In this document: in pieces, positions 39,954-48,712 of the stretch
Position numbering within the stretch: the first letter of the stretch is position 1
How the letters are laid out: every line of letters begins with the position of its first letter
NCBI RefSeq assembly: GCF_034808145.1
Contig: NZ_JAXHGM010000001.1
Coordinates: 682,001 to 746,000 of the forward strand
Origin: Halorubellus sp034808145
GTDB taxonomy: Archaea; Halobacteriota; Halobacteria; Halobacteriales; Natrialbaceae
Reading direction: 5' to 3'
DNA length: 64,000 nucleotides
Translations under genes and position numbers: made by a program
The notes under the pieces: model-generated
The model's input: only the letters and a program-made list of their open reading frames with translations
Databases searched by the model: none
What the model was told of the DNA's origin: nothing

Positions 39954-41099
39954 ATGGCACTGCGGGTCCACGCGCCGCCGGCACGCGTGCCGCTGCAACT
40001 CGTCGGCGGCGAGCAGCGAGTCGTCGCCCTCGCCGCGGCCGTCGTCGTCGCACTCGCCGCCCTCGGCGCGCTCGCGTGGTGGTGGAAGCGCCGTCAGCAT
40101 CCAGCCCGCCGCCTCAGGCGGGCGCTCGACGGCGTCGACGACCTCTCCATCCTCATGCATCCGAACCCGGACCCCGACGCGATGGCGTCCGCGATGGCCG
40201 CCGCGACGCTCGCTCGCGACGCCGGCGCGACGCCCGTCCTCCAGTACCCCGGGTCGATACGCCACCAGGAGAACCGCGCGTTCCGGACCGTCCTCGACCT
40301 CGAACTCGACTGCATCGAGACCCGCGGCGACCTCCGCGACGACGTCGTCCTCGTCGACCACAACGAAGCGCGTGGCTTCCAGGGCGCCGACGGCGTCGAC
40401 CCGCTCGCCGTCGTCGACCACCACCCCGGCGACGGCACCGGCCGCATCACGGACGTTCGCGCTGACGTCGGCGCGTGCGCGTCGCTGTTCGTCGAGTACC
40501 TCCAGGAACTGGACGCGACCGTCGGCGCGGACGACGGCCTCTCCGTCTCCCCGCAGCTCGCGACCGGGCTCGTGTACGGCATCCAGTCCGACACGAACCA
40601 CCTCACGAAGGGCTGTAGCGAGCACGAGTTCGAGGCGAGCGCGTACCTCTACCCCGCAATCAACGAGGACCTGCTCGACCGCATCGCGAACCCGCAGGTC
40701 CCCATCGAGGTCCTGGAGACGAAGGCGAAGGCCATCCTCGAACACGACGTCGACGGGTCGTACGCGGTCTGCGACCTCGGCGGCGTCCCGAACGTCGACG
40801 CCATCCCGCAGGCCGCGGACGAACTCACGCACCGCGAGGGCGTCACCGCCGTCGTCGTCTTCGGCGACTACGACGGCACCGTGCACGTCTCCGGGCGCTC
40901 GCGCGACGACCGCGTCCACATGGGCGAGGCGCTCCAGGCCGCCGTCGACGGCATCCCGATGGCGGAGGCCGGCGGGCACGCCCGCATGGGCGGCGGGCAA
41001 CTGAGTCTCGACCACATGAACGGGCTCGGCCCGAGCGACGGCGTCACCCGCGAGGAGTTCTCCGAGCGACTGTTCACCGCGATGGCCGGCGACTACTGA
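39954..41099 (+). CDS. Membrane-anchored DHH family phosphoesterase
   Basis: This 381-residue protein has an N-terminal membrane helix (VVALAAAVVVALAALGALAWWW). The DHH domain has motifs HPNPDPDAMASAMA, DHNEA and DHHPGDG, which bind two metal ions, and the C-terminal DHHA1-type domain has GGHARMGGGQLS. The family includes RecJ-like nucleases, nanoRNases and cyclic-dinucleotide phosphodiesterases. The membrane anchor recalls GdpP, although the PAS and GGDEF domains of GdpP are absent. The ATG at 39954 is about 27 nt from a TATA-like CCTTCTTTG; an ATG at 39942 is also in frame. Confidence 0.87.
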   Translation: MALRVHAPPARVPLQLVGGEQRVVALAAAVVVALAALGALAWWWKRRQHPARRLRRALDGVDDLSILMHPNPDPDAMASAMAAATLARDAGATPVLQYPGSIRHQENRAFRTVLDLELDCIETRGDLRDDVVLVDHNEARGFQGADGVDPLAVVDHHPGDGTGRITDVRADVGACASLFVEYLQELDATVGADDGLSVSPQLATGLVYGIQSDTNHLTKGCSEHEFEASAYLYPAINEDLLDRIANPQVPIEVLETKAKAILEHDVDGSYAVCDLGGVPNVDAIPQAADELTHREGVTAVVVFGDYDGTVHVSGRSRDDRVHMGEALQAAVDGIPMAEAGGHARMGGGQLSLDHMNGLGPSDGVTREEFSERLFTAMAGDY

Positions 41100-41156
41100 C
41101 CGCGCTCGTCGACGTCGACCCGGCGGCCTTTTAGCGTCGCCGCTGCTAGCGCGAGC

Positions 41157-42251
41157 ATGGTCACGCAGACGGCGACGTGGGACTACCGGGACCGTCACAC
41201 CGACGCGTTCGGGCGGACGTACTTCCGGCGGTTCGGGGACGGCGTCGTCTCCAGTATCGGCCTCGGCACGTACCTCGGCGAGCCGACGGACGCGGTCGAC
41301 GACGCGTACCGCGACGCGGTCGTCGAGGCCGTCGAGAGCGGTATCAGCGTCCTCGACACCGCACGGAACTACCGCGCGCAGCGCAGCGAGCGCGTCGTCG
41401 GCCGCGCCATCGCCGACGCGGACGTCGACCGCGAGGCGCTCCTCGTTGCGTCGAAGTGCGGGTTCGTGCCGTTCGACGGCGAGCGCCCGGACGACCCCGG
41501 GCGGTACGTCCGCGAGCGCTTCGTCGAGAACGGCCCGCTCGACCGCGAGGACCTCGTCGCCGGCCAGCACGCGATGACGCCCGCGTTCGTCCACGACCAG
41601 CTCGACCGGTCGCTCGAATCGCTCGACCTCGACCGCCTCGACCTCTACTACCTCCACAACCCCGAGGTCCAGCTCGCGGAACACGACCGGGACACCGTGT
41701 ACGACGCCATCGAGGACGCGTTCGTCGCGATGGAGGAACGCGCCGCGACCGGCGACCTCCGGCACTACGGCGTCGCGACCTGGGAGTGCTTCCGCGTCCC
41801 GCGAGACCACCCGAAGTACCTCTCGCTCGCCGAGGTCGTCTCGCGCGCCCGCACCGCGGCCGACCGCGCCGGGAACGCCGCCACGTCGTTCCGCGCCATC
41901 CAACTCCCGTTCAACGTCCACATGGCGGGCGCGTTCACCGAGAAGAGCCAGTCGAGCGCCGACGGCGACGTCAGCGTCCTCGAACTCGCGAACACCGCCG
42001 GCCTCGACGTCTTCACGTCCGCGTCGCTCAAGCAAGGGGACCTCGCGACCGACGACGCCATCCCGGACGTCGTCGACTCGAAACTCGACGGCGACACGCC
42101 CGCGCAGCGAGCGATCAACTTCGCGCGCTCCGCCCCCGGCGTCACCAGCGCGCTCGTCGGCGCGTCCTCGAAAGCGCACGTCGCCGACAACGTCGCCGCC
42201 GGCACGTTCGACCCGCTCGGCGCAGAGGCGTTCGACGCGACGTTCGAATGA
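41157..42251 (+). CDS. Aldo/keto reductase
   Basis: This 364-residue protein folds as a TIM barrel of the aldo/keto reductase superfamily: SSIGLGTYLGEPTDAVDDAY, LDTARNYRAQRSERVVGRAI with the catalytic Asp and Tyr, VASKCGF with the catalytic Lys, DRLDLYYLHNPE with the His, and a C-terminal ARSAPGVTSALVGASSKAHV for NADP binding. Substrate is unknown. TATA-like CCTTTTAGC precedes the ATG by about 27 nt. The last 23 coding bases and the stop are duplicated immediately downstream. Confidence 0.9.
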   Translation: MVTQTATWDYRDRHTDAFGRTYFRRFGDGVVSSIGLGTYLGEPTDAVDDAYRDAVVEAVESGISVLDTARNYRAQRSERVVGRAIADADVDREALLVASKCGFVPFDGERPDDPGRYVRERFVENGPLDREDLVAGQHAMTPAFVHDQLDRSLESLDLDRLDLYYLHNPEVQLAEHDRDTVYDAIEDAFVAMEERAATGDLRHYGVATWECFRVPRDHPKYLSLAEVVSRARTAADRAGNAATSFRAIQLPFNVHMAGAFTEKSQSSADGDVSVLELANTAGLDVFTSASLKQGDLATDDAIPDVVDSKLDGDTPAQRAINFARSAPGVTSALVGASSKAHVADNVAAGTFDPLGAEAFDATFE

Positions 42252-42290
42252 GCGACCGAGGCGTTCGACGCGACGTTCGAGTGACCGAAC
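42225..42290 (+). repeat. 33-bp tandem duplication across the aldo/keto reductase stop
   Basis: Unit 1 (42225-42257) encodes EAFDATFE plus the stop; unit 2 (42258-42290) is the same with three mismatches and keeps the reading frame and a stop codon. The duplication is recent or maintained, as 30 of 33 bases agree. Confidence 0.8.
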
Positions 42291-42293
42291 CGT

Positions 42294-42461
42294 CTACAGT
42301 TCCTTCCACTCGCCGCCGCACTCCTCGCAGACGCGTACCGTCCCGATCTCGTCCGGGTCGTTCTTCGTCCCGAGCTTCTTCTCGCACTCGGCGCAGTTCA
42401 GTCGCTCGTAGGTGTCCTTGAACAGCGAGCCGTCGCGGAGCGCCTTCCTGACCGATTTCAT
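42294..42461 (-). CDS. HVO_0758-type zinc finger microprotein
   Basis: This 55-residue protein has two CxxC knuckles (CAECEK and CEECGG) that form a single zinc ribbon. The residues MKSVRKALRDGSLFKDTYER, then KNDPDEIGTVR and the EWKEL end match the haloarchaeal HVO_0758 family of small zinc fingers. Members are thought to act in protein or nucleic-acid contacts; no target is known. The ATG at 42461 is supported by a TATA box (GTTTTATTA, 42483-42491) and excludes an upstream extension. Confidence 0.85.
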   Translation of the reverse strand: MKSVRKALRDGSLFKDTYERLNCAECEKKLGTKNDPDEIGTVRVCEECGGEWKEL

Positions 42462-42482
42462 GCCCCGTCCTACGAACGCACG

Positions 42483-42491
42483 TAATAAAAC
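42483..42491 (-). promoter_or_regulatory. TATA box of the HVO_0758-type gene
   Basis: GTTTTATTA on the minus strand lies 22-30 nt upstream of the ATG at 42461. Confidence 0.65.
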
Positions 42492-42595
42492 CCTGCGGTG
42501 ACCCCTCCACGCACTGACGGGAGTTCCTCGATACCGGACCGGAGCGTCAGTTTCGGTTCGAAATACGTAAGCGGGCGACCTTCGAAGGACGGTCC

Positions 42596-43807
42596 GTGAC
42601 ACAGGGACGGACGAAACTGTTCGCTGCGATGTGCGCGATGGTGTTCCTCGTGAACTTCCCGCGCGTCGCGTTCGCGCCGATGCTCGACTCGCTCGCCCTC
42701 GCGTTCGACGTCACGTCCCAGGGGAAGCTCGGGCTCATCGCGACGCTCGTGTGGCTCGGGAGCGCGCTCCCGCGCATCCCGACCGGCTGGCTGCTCACGC
42801 GCGTCCCGCGGCATCGCGTCATCCTCGGCACCGGCGTGGTGCTCACGGCCGCCGCGACGTTCACCACGTTCGCGTGGTCCCTGAACTCCGTGTACGTCGG
42901 CTCGCTCCTCATGGGCGTCGCCAGCGGCGCGTACTTCATCTCCGCGAACCCGCTCGTCTCCGAGCTGTTCCCCGACCGCGTCGGACGAGCGCTCGGCATC
43001 CACGGCACCGCCAGCCAGGTCGCGGCCGTCGCCGCACCGCTGTTCGTCGGCGTCGTCCTCGCCGCGACGTGGATCGTCGTGTCGTTCGCGCGCTGGCGGC
43101 TCGTGTTCGCCGGCATCGCCGTCCTCGCCGCCACCACCACCGCCGTCTTCTACGCCGTCTCCCGGCGCGCGGACCTCCCCGACGCCGGCGCGGAGGACCG
43201 CGACCTCATCGCCGGCGCGCGCGCCCAGTGGCCGCTCGTCGTCGCCGGCGTCGTCTTCCTCGGATTCACGGGGTTCGTCTGGAACGGCGTCTTCAACTTC
43301 TACGTGCAGTACCTGGACTCGGTCAAGGACATCGCTCGCCCCACCGGCCGCGTCCTCCTCACGGGCATCTTCGCCGCTGGCGTCCCCGCGTTCTGGCTCA
43401 CCGGGCAACTCATGGACCGCGTCAAGCACGTCCCCGTCATCCTCACGATACTGGGGGCGTTCGCCGCACTGCTCGGCGCGCTCACCGTCGCCACCGGACT
43501 GTACGCCATCGTCGCTCTCTCGCTCGCCATCGGGTACGTCATCCACTCGCTGTTCCCCGCGATGGACATCTACCTCCTCGACGCACTTCCGGACGAGCAC
43601 CGTGGGAGCGCGTACGCGCTCTACTCGGGGACGATGATGCTCGTGCAGTCCGCGGGCAGCGTCGCCCTCGGCACGATGAACGACCTCGGCGTCTCCTTCA
43701 CGCAGGCGTTCCAGGGGTACGCCGCGCTCGTCGCCGCGCTCGTCGTCGTCCTCGTCGCCCTCCACGCGCTCGGCCGACTGCCGACGAAAGCGCGCGCAGT
43801 CGACTGA
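42596..43807 (+). CDS. MFS transporter
   Basis: This 403-residue protein has about 12 membrane helices in two halves. The loop GSALPRIPTGWLLTRVPRHR between helices 2 and 3 is the MFS motif A region, and HGTASQVAAVAAPLFVGVVL lies in helix 5. Substrate is unknown. Start is a GTG 27 nt after a TATA-like AATACGTAAG; the first internal ATG would begin within helix 1. It is not in an operon with its neighbours. Confidence 0.88.
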   Translation: MTQGRTKLFAAMCAMVFLVNFPRVAFAPMLDSLALAFDVTSQGKLGLIATLVWLGSALPRIPTGWLLTRVPRHRVILGTGVVLTAAATFTTFAWSLNSVYVGSLLMGVASGAYFISANPLVSELFPDRVGRALGIHGTASQVAAVAAPLFVGVVLAATWIVVSFARWRLVFAGIAVLAATTTAVFYAVSRRADLPDAGAEDRDLIAGARAQWPLVVAGVVFLGFTGFVWNGVFNFYVQYLDSVKDIARPTGRVLLTGIFAAGVPAFWLTGQLMDRVKHVPVILTILGAFAALLGALTVATGLYAIVALSLAIGYVIHSLFPAMDIYLLDALPDEHRGSAYALYSGTMMLVQSAGSVALGTMNDLGVSFTQAFQGYAALVAALVVVLVALHALGRLPTKARAVD

Positions 43808-43852
43808 CGCCACCCGAGAGAACTAAACGGTAGTGTCTTCAACAGGCGTTCC

Positions 43853-44116
43853 GTGACTCGTAGGAACGATGCGTCGGCTACGGGCGGTCGCGGCCCGTCC
43901 GTGACTCGGGGAGCGCCCGTCGACGCGGACGCCCACGACGCCCCAGTGATCCCCGTCGACGGCGAGGACCGGGGCGCGAGAACGCGCGACGCGACGCGTG
44001 CAGGGGTCAGCGGCCACCCCCCGTTCCGGGACGACGTTGACGACGCCGAGTGGCCCGCGGGCCGCATCGCGACCTGCGTGAGGGGGGCCCAGGAGTGGGA
44101 GGTGCGGGCAGAATGA
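43853..44116 (+). CDS. Small unrecognised protein coupled to a histidine kinase
   Basis: This 87-residue frame starts at a GTG about 27 nt after a TATA-like AACTAAACGG and ends in an ATGA overlap with the kinase start. It is polar and Asp/Arg-rich, with a C-terminal VDDAEWPAGRIATCVRGAQE that has no match I know. It could be a signalling partner of the kinase, or merely a translated leader that couples ribosomes to the kinase start. Confidence 0.5.
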   Translation: MTRRNDASATGGRGPSVTRGAPVDADAHDAPVIPVDGEDRGARTRDATRAGVSGHPPFRDDVDDAEWPAGRIATCVRGAQEWEVRAE

Positions 44117-46191
44117 CGGACCGGTTCGAACGACTCCTCGACCGCGCGAGCGACGCCGTGTACGCCGTCGACACGGACTGGCGGATCGAGTACATGAACG
44201 AGACGATGGCGGCCCGCGTCGACCGCCGCCGCGAAGCGGTCGTCGGGACCGTCCTCTGGGAGGCGTTCCCCGCCATCGTCGGCACCGAACTCGAAGCGAC
44301 GTACCGCGAGGCGATGGAGTCCGGGGACGCGGTCACGTTCGAGGAGTACCTCGACGACCCCGTCGACTACTGGGTCGAGGGACGCGCGTTCCCCGACGAG
44401 CACGGGCTGACGATCTTCTCGCGCGACGTCACCGAGCGCCGGGAACGCGAAGCGACGTTGCTCGACGTCACCGAGCGCCTGAACCTCGCCATCGAGGGCG
44501 CGAACCTCGGCGTGTGGGACTGGAACGTCCGGACGAACGAGGTCCAGTACAACGACAACTGGGCGACGGTGCTCGGATACGACCCCGCGGAGATCGGGAC
44601 GGGCCTCGAGGAGTGGTCGGGCCGCGTTCACCCCGACGACCTGAAGGCGACGACCGAAGTGATGGAAGCGCACCTCGCGGGCGAGACCGCCCATTACGAG
44701 GACGAGCACCGGATTCGGGCGGCCGACGGCGACTGGAAGTGGATTCGTACCGTCGGGAAGGTGTTCGAGCGCGGCGACGACGGCGAGCCGCTGCGTGCCG
44801 TCGGCATCCATCTGGACGTCACCGAACGCCGTCGGTCCCAGGAGGCGCTGCGAGCGCTCCAACGCGTCGCCGCCGACCTCACGGAGGCCGACTCCATCCA
44901 GGATATCGCTGACTTCGCGCTGGACGCGGCGTCGGACGTCCTCGACCTGCACCTGACTGCGATCTGGCGGTACGACGAACGCACGGGCGCACTCGAACCC
45001 GTCGCGCAGACCGACGCGGCACGAGCAGCCATCGGCGGCGACCAGCCGCGGTTCACCGCGGAGGAACCGAGTCTCGCGTGGCAAGCGTTCGAATCAGACA
45101 CCGTCGGCGTGTACGAGGCCCTCGCCGACGTCGACGACGTGTACAACCCCGGAACGGCGTTCCGGAGCGAGCTCATCGTGCCCTTGGAGGGCGTCGGCGT
45201 CCTGACGGCGGCGTCCACGGAGGCCCGGGAGTTCTCCGAGACGGACCGGGACCTGTTCCGGATCCTCGGGTCCGCAGTGAAGGCGGCGATGGTTCGCGAG
45301 CGCCGAGCGACGGAACTTCGCCGGCAAAACGAGCGACTCGACGACTTCGCGAGCGTCGTCGCACACGACCTCCGGAACCCGCTCTCGGTCGCCACCATGT
45401 TCACCGAGCAAGCCATCGAGACCGGCGACCTCGCGTACCTCGGTGACGTCGCGGACGCGCACGACCGGATGGCCGAACTCATCGACGACGTGCTGACGCT
45501 CGCTCGCGCCCACCCGTCCCTCGAGGACCCCGAACCCGTCAGGCTGGGACGGGCCGCGGTCGAAGCCTGGGAGTACGTCGACACGGCGAACGCGTCGCTG
45601 TCCGTCGAGGACGCCGTGCCGGTCGTGGCGGGCGACAAGAGTCGCCTGACGCAACTGTTCGAGAACCTGTTCCGGAACGCGGTCGAGCACGGCTCTCCCT
45701 GCACCCAGGCAGAGCCTGAGAACGCGGTCGAGCACGGCTCTCCCTGCACCCAGGCAGAGCCTGAGAACGCGGTCGAGCACGGCACGACGAGCACCCGGCC
45801 GCAGCCCGGCGACGCAGTGGAACACGGTTCCACGAGCAACCAGACGCAGTCTGGTGACGCGAACGGGAACGGAGCGCCCGACCCCGACTCGTCCTGCGGC
45901 GAGACGGCCGACTCCGGAGACAGTGCGACCGGCGACGACGGCGAGATAACGATAACCGTCGGAGTCCTCCAGGACCGGAACGGGTTCTACGTCGCGGACG
46001 ACGGCGTCGGCGTCGACCCCGACCTCGAAGGCGACCTCTTCGAGCACGGCGTCACGTCGAGCGCGGACGGCACGGGGTTCGGGTTGTCCATCGTCAGCGA
46101 CATCGCGCACGCCCACGGGTGGTCGGTGTCGCTCGCGGAGAGCGCGGGCGGCGGCGCGCGATTCGAGTTCGAGACGCCCACGGACGACTGA
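44113..46191 (+). CDS. PAS-PAS-GAF histidine kinase with repeat-expanded ATPase domain
   Basis: This 692-residue soluble kinase has a PAS domain at residues 1-115, a second PAS/PAC domain at about 120-245 (NLGVWDWNVRTNEVQYND), a GAF domain at about 250-400 and a HisKA helix with His418 in VVAHDLRNPLS. The ATPase N-box FENLFRNAVEHG is followed by extra copies of NAVEHG within a fourfold 15-residue repeat (residues about 522-581). A Ser/Asp-rich spacer leads to the G1 box ADDGVGVDPD and G2 box GTGFGLSIVS. The repeat sits in the ATP-lid side loop and its effect on activity is unknown. It has no neighbouring response regulator. Confidence 0.9.
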   Translation: MTDRFERLLDRASDAVYAVDTDWRIEYMNETMAARVDRRREAVVGTVLWEAFPAIVGTELEATYREAMESGDAVTFEEYLDDPVDYWVEGRAFPDEHGLTIFSRDVTERREREATLLDVTERLNLAIEGANLGVWDWNVRTNEVQYNDNWATVLGYDPAEIGTGLEEWSGRVHPDDLKATTEVMEAHLAGETAHYEDEHRIRAADGDWKWIRTVGKVFERGDDGEPLRAVGIHLDVTERRRSQEALRALQRVAADLTEADSIQDIADFALDAASDVLDLHLTAIWRYDERTGALEPVAQTDAARAAIGGDQPRFTAEEPSLAWQAFESDTVGVYEALADVDDVYNPGTAFRSELIVPLEGVGVLTAASTEAREFSETDRDLFRILGSAVKAAMVRERRATELRRQNERLDDFASVVAHDLRNPLSVATMFTEQAIETGDLAYLGDVADAHDRMAELIDDVLTLARAHPSLEDPEPVRLGRAAVEAWEYVDTANASLSVEDAVPVVAGDKSRLTQLFENLFRNAVEHGSPCTQAEPENAVEHGSPCTQAEPENAVEHGTTSTRPQPGDAVEHGSTSNQTQSGDANGNGAPDPDSSCGETADSGDSATGDDGEITITVGVLQDRNGFYVADDGVGVDPDLEGDLFEHGVTSSADGTGFGLSIVSDIAHAHGWSVSLAESAGGGARFEFETPTDD
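45676..45855 (+). repeat. Fourfold 45-bp in-frame repeat in the kinase N-box
   Basis: Units 45676-45720 and 45721-45765 are identical (NAVEHGSPCTQAEPE). Units 45766-45810 (NAVEHGTTSTRPQPG) and 45811-45855 (DAVEHGSTSNQTQSG) have diverged but keep AVEHG and length. The frame is preserved throughout. Confidence 0.9.
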
Positions 46192-46293
46192 CCGCATCGT
46201 CCGGGTGGCTCCTTCTCGCCGCGAACGCACACCGCGGAAACTCCGTCGGTTCGCGCGCACGCTGTCGGCGTCGTCGCTTCCGTCACCACGCAG

Positions 46294-46300
46294 ATTATAC
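46294..46300 (+). promoter_or_regulatory. TATA box of the glycosyltransferase gene
   Basis: ATTATAC lies 25-31 nt upstream of the ATG at 46325. Confidence 0.6.
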
Positions 46301-46324
46301 GACTCCGAACCGCAGGATTCGACA

Positions 46325-47422
46325 ATGGAGTACGTGCAGGAGCGCGTGACGACGCTCCACGACTACGGCGACGCGGACCCGGTGGCGCCGACGGAGCGTG
46401 CGGCGGTCGTGGTGCCGATGACCGAACGCGAGTACGCGGGGCTGGCGCCCGAGCGCACGCTGTCGGCGCTCGAAGCGGTCGACCCCGGGAAGGTCGTGGT
46501 GCCGTTGTCCGCGTCGCCCGAGCACGTCGCGGACTTCGCGGACTGGCTCGCGTCGTTCGACCTCGACGCCGACCTGCTGTGGTGTAACAGCGACGCGGTC
46601 GACGCCGTCCTCGACGACCACGGGCTCCGTGGCGTCGCGGGGAAGGGCCGGGACGTCTGGCTGGCGCTCGGGCACGCCGCCGACGTCGCCGACTTCGTCG
46701 TCTGTCACGACGCGGACGCGAAGACCTACAACGAGCGTCACGTCCCGAAACTGCTCGCGCCCCTCGCCGGCGAGTACGCGTTCTCGAAGGGGTACTACGC
46801 TCGCGTGGAGAACGACCAGCTCTACGGCCGGCTGTTCCGGTTGTTCGTCCGGCCGCTCGTCCGGGCGCTGGACGACGCGACCGACCACGCGTTCGTCGAC
46901 TACCTCGACGCGTTCCGGTACGCCCTCGCCGGCGAGTTCGCTTTGACCGCCGACCTCGCGCGCGAGGTGCGCGCCCAACGGGAGTTCGGCCTGGAGGTCG
47001 GGACGCTCGCCGACGCGTACGCGCACGCCGGCTTCGAGCGGTCCGCGCAGGTGGACCTCGGCCGCCACGAGCACGACCATCGCGCCGTCTCCGGGCCTAC
47101 GGGACTGAGCGACATGAGCGAGCAGGTCGGGCGCGCGCTGTTCAACGCGCTCGCCGACCACGACGTCCCCGTCGACTACGACGCGCTCCGGGAGGCCTAC
47201 CGCGACACCGCGGACGCGCTCGTCGACCAGTACGCCGCCGACGCCGCGTTCAACGACTTCGCGTACGACGCGCACGACGAACGCGAGCAGGTCGAGGCGT
47301 ACGCTCCCGCAGTCAAAGCTCCCGACCGCGACGACCGCCTCCCGGCGTGGCGCGACGTCGACCTCCACCCGGAGACCGTCCTCGACGCGAGCCACCGCGC
47401 CATCGAGCGCGTCCGGACCTGA
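46325..47422 (+). CDS. GpgS-like glycosyltransferase family protein
   Basis: This 365-residue soluble protein resembles the GT-A fold enzymes of the glucosyl-3-phosphoglycerate/mannosyl-3-phosphoglycerate synthase group. VVVPMTEREYAGL begins the fold, VVCHDADAKTYNERHVPKL carries the metal-binding DxD (HDAD) and acceptor region, and FSKGYYARVENDQLYGRLF and VDLGRHEHDHRAV with His residues follow. In haloarchaea such enzymes could make compatible solutes or glycolipid precursors; the donor and acceptor are not known. The start was fixed by the TATA box. Confidence 0.8.
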   Translation: MEYVQERVTTLHDYGDADPVAPTERAAVVVPMTEREYAGLAPERTLSALEAVDPGKVVVPLSASPEHVADFADWLASFDLDADLLWCNSDAVDAVLDDHGLRGVAGKGRDVWLALGHAADVADFVVCHDADAKTYNERHVPKLLAPLAGEYAFSKGYYARVENDQLYGRLFRLFVRPLVRALDDATDHAFVDYLDAFRYALAGEFALTADLAREVRAQREFGLEVGTLADAYAHAGFERSAQVDLGRHEHDHRAVSGPTGLSDMSEQVGRALFNALADHDVPVDYDALREAYRDTADALVDQYAADAAFNDFAYDAHDEREQVEAYAPAVKAPDRDDRLPAWRDVDLHPETVLDASHRAIERVRT

Positions 47423-47431
47423 ATCGCGGGG

Positions 47432-48046
47432 TCAGCCGCCCCCGTTCCCGTCGACGACCTCGAAGCCGACCGCGTGCCCCGCGCCTCGATTCGTGCCCCA
47501 GTAGACGAACCGATACCGACCCGGCTCCAGGGGCCCACAGACGCGGTACGTCGGGTCGTACTCGAAGGCATCGGTGAGTCCTCGTTCCGAGACGGTGACT
47601 GGCCACTCGAAACCGCTCCCGGGTTCGTGGGAGACCACCTTGTCGATGATACCGCCACGGTCCGGTGCAATCCCGAAGATGCTGTGCCAGTCGGCCTCGG
47701 TGGCACGCTGGACGTCGAGCTTCTTGCTGACGCCGGTCGTCTGGTCCTCGCCGCTGACGTTCGTCAACGTGAACGTCACCTCGTCGCCGAGCGCGACCCG
47801 GTCGGTGCTCGCGGTGAGCCGGAAGCCGTCTCGCGGACCGGGTCCGGCCGCGGTCCAGTACGGGTCGACCGGCTCGGTGCGTTCCCCGCAGGACGTCGCT
47901 GGGTCGACGACGCCCTCGGTGAACGCGGTCGCTTCTCGCGCGGTCGACTCCCGAGTCGTGTCGCGCGACGCGAGCGACTGACAACCGGCGACGACGGTCG
48001 TCGTGGTGGCGGCGAGCGCGGCGAGGACGCGGCGACGGGCGGGCAT
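47432..48046 (-). CDS. Tat-exported lipoprotein, unknown function
   Basis: This 204-residue protein has a twin-arginine signal (MPARRRVLAALAATTTTVVA) and a lipobox VAGC with Cys22, so it should be anchored at the outer face of the membrane by a lipid. The mature part has one beta-sandwich-like domain (VALGDEVTFTLTNVSGEDQT ... VCGPLEPGRYRFVYWGTNRG) and two Cys (SCGER, RVCGP) that could form a disulphide. Family is not recognised. The frame is open far upstream through repeats, but the ATG at 48046 gives the only complete signal peptide. It converges on the glycosyltransferase with nine bases between stops. Confidence 0.8.
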   Translation of the reverse strand: MPARRRVLAALAATTTTVVAGCQSLASRDTTRESTAREATAFTEGVVDPATSCGERTEPVDPYWTAAGPGPRDGFRLTASTDRVALGDEVTFTLTNVSGEDQTTGVSKKLDVQRATEADWHSIFGIAPDRGGIIDKVVSHEPGSGFEWPVTVSERGLTDAFEYDPTYRVCGPLEPGRYRFVYWGTNRGAGHAVGFEVVDGNGGG

Positions 48047-48172
48047 GGCCGGCCCGACGACCGGCGCCGAGAAGTGTCTTGTCCCGCAGCCGGTCGACCT
48101 CGTTCGCGTCGTCGACGCGTCCTCTCGCCGTCGCCCGAACGGTTTTGGTGTCGCGCCCGTACCGGTATTGAC

Positions 48173-48712
48173 GTGACCGAATCCGACGCTGCGGCGGGGG
48201 GCGAGGCGGTGTTGTCGGCGGACGAGCTCGCGGGCGTCCTCGAGCTGTTCGGCGCGCTCGCCGAGTCGGAGTTCGTGCGCGCGGTCCGCGAGGCGGCGTT
48301 CCGCGACGGCCGCGAGGTGACCGAGGACGGTATCGCGGACCGCGTGAACGCCGCCGCGGAGTCGTTCCACGTCGTCCGCGTCGAACCCGACGCCGTCCCC
48401 GGCGTCGTCGACGGCCTCGGTGACGCGGAGGCGGCGTACGTCGCCGGGCCGCGCGCGTGGCCGGAGGAGCCCGCGCACGGTGAGGACCTCCCGCACATCC
48501 TCGACGTCGACGCGCGCGACGTCGACCGTGCGGCGCTCGCGAGGCGAGTCCGCCAGCAGCTCCGCGCCGCCGTCGAGCACGCTGCCGCGCGCAGCGACGC
48601 CGAGCGCCTCCACGAGGTCGTCGACGTCACGTACGACGTCGAAGCGTGGGCCGACGTCGACCTCCCCGACACCCGCGGCCTCGCCGATGGCGCACTCGCG
48701 AACCTGGAGTGA
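48173..48712 (+). CDS. DUF7109-like haloarchaeal protein
   Basis: This 179-residue acidic soluble protein starts at a GTG about 27 nt after a TATA-like CGGTTTTGG. It begins with a helical segment (LSADELAGVLELFGALAESEFVRAVREAAF), continues with a helix-turn-helix-like region (EVTEDGIADRVNAAAESFHVV) and ends YDVEAWADVDLPDTRGLADG. It matches my memory of the DUF7109 type; function is unknown, though the first half resembles small DNA-binding or regulatory proteins. Its stop codon is the first part of a 68-bp tandem repeat. Confidence 0.7.
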   Translation: MTESDAAAGGEAVLSADELAGVLELFGALAESEFVRAVREAAFRDGREVTEDGIADRVNAAAESFHVVRVEPDAVPGVVDGLGDAEAAYVAGPRAWPEEPAHGEDLPHILDVDARDVDRAALARRVRQQLRAAVEHAAARSDAERLHEVVDVTYDVEAWADVDLPDTRGLADGALANLE

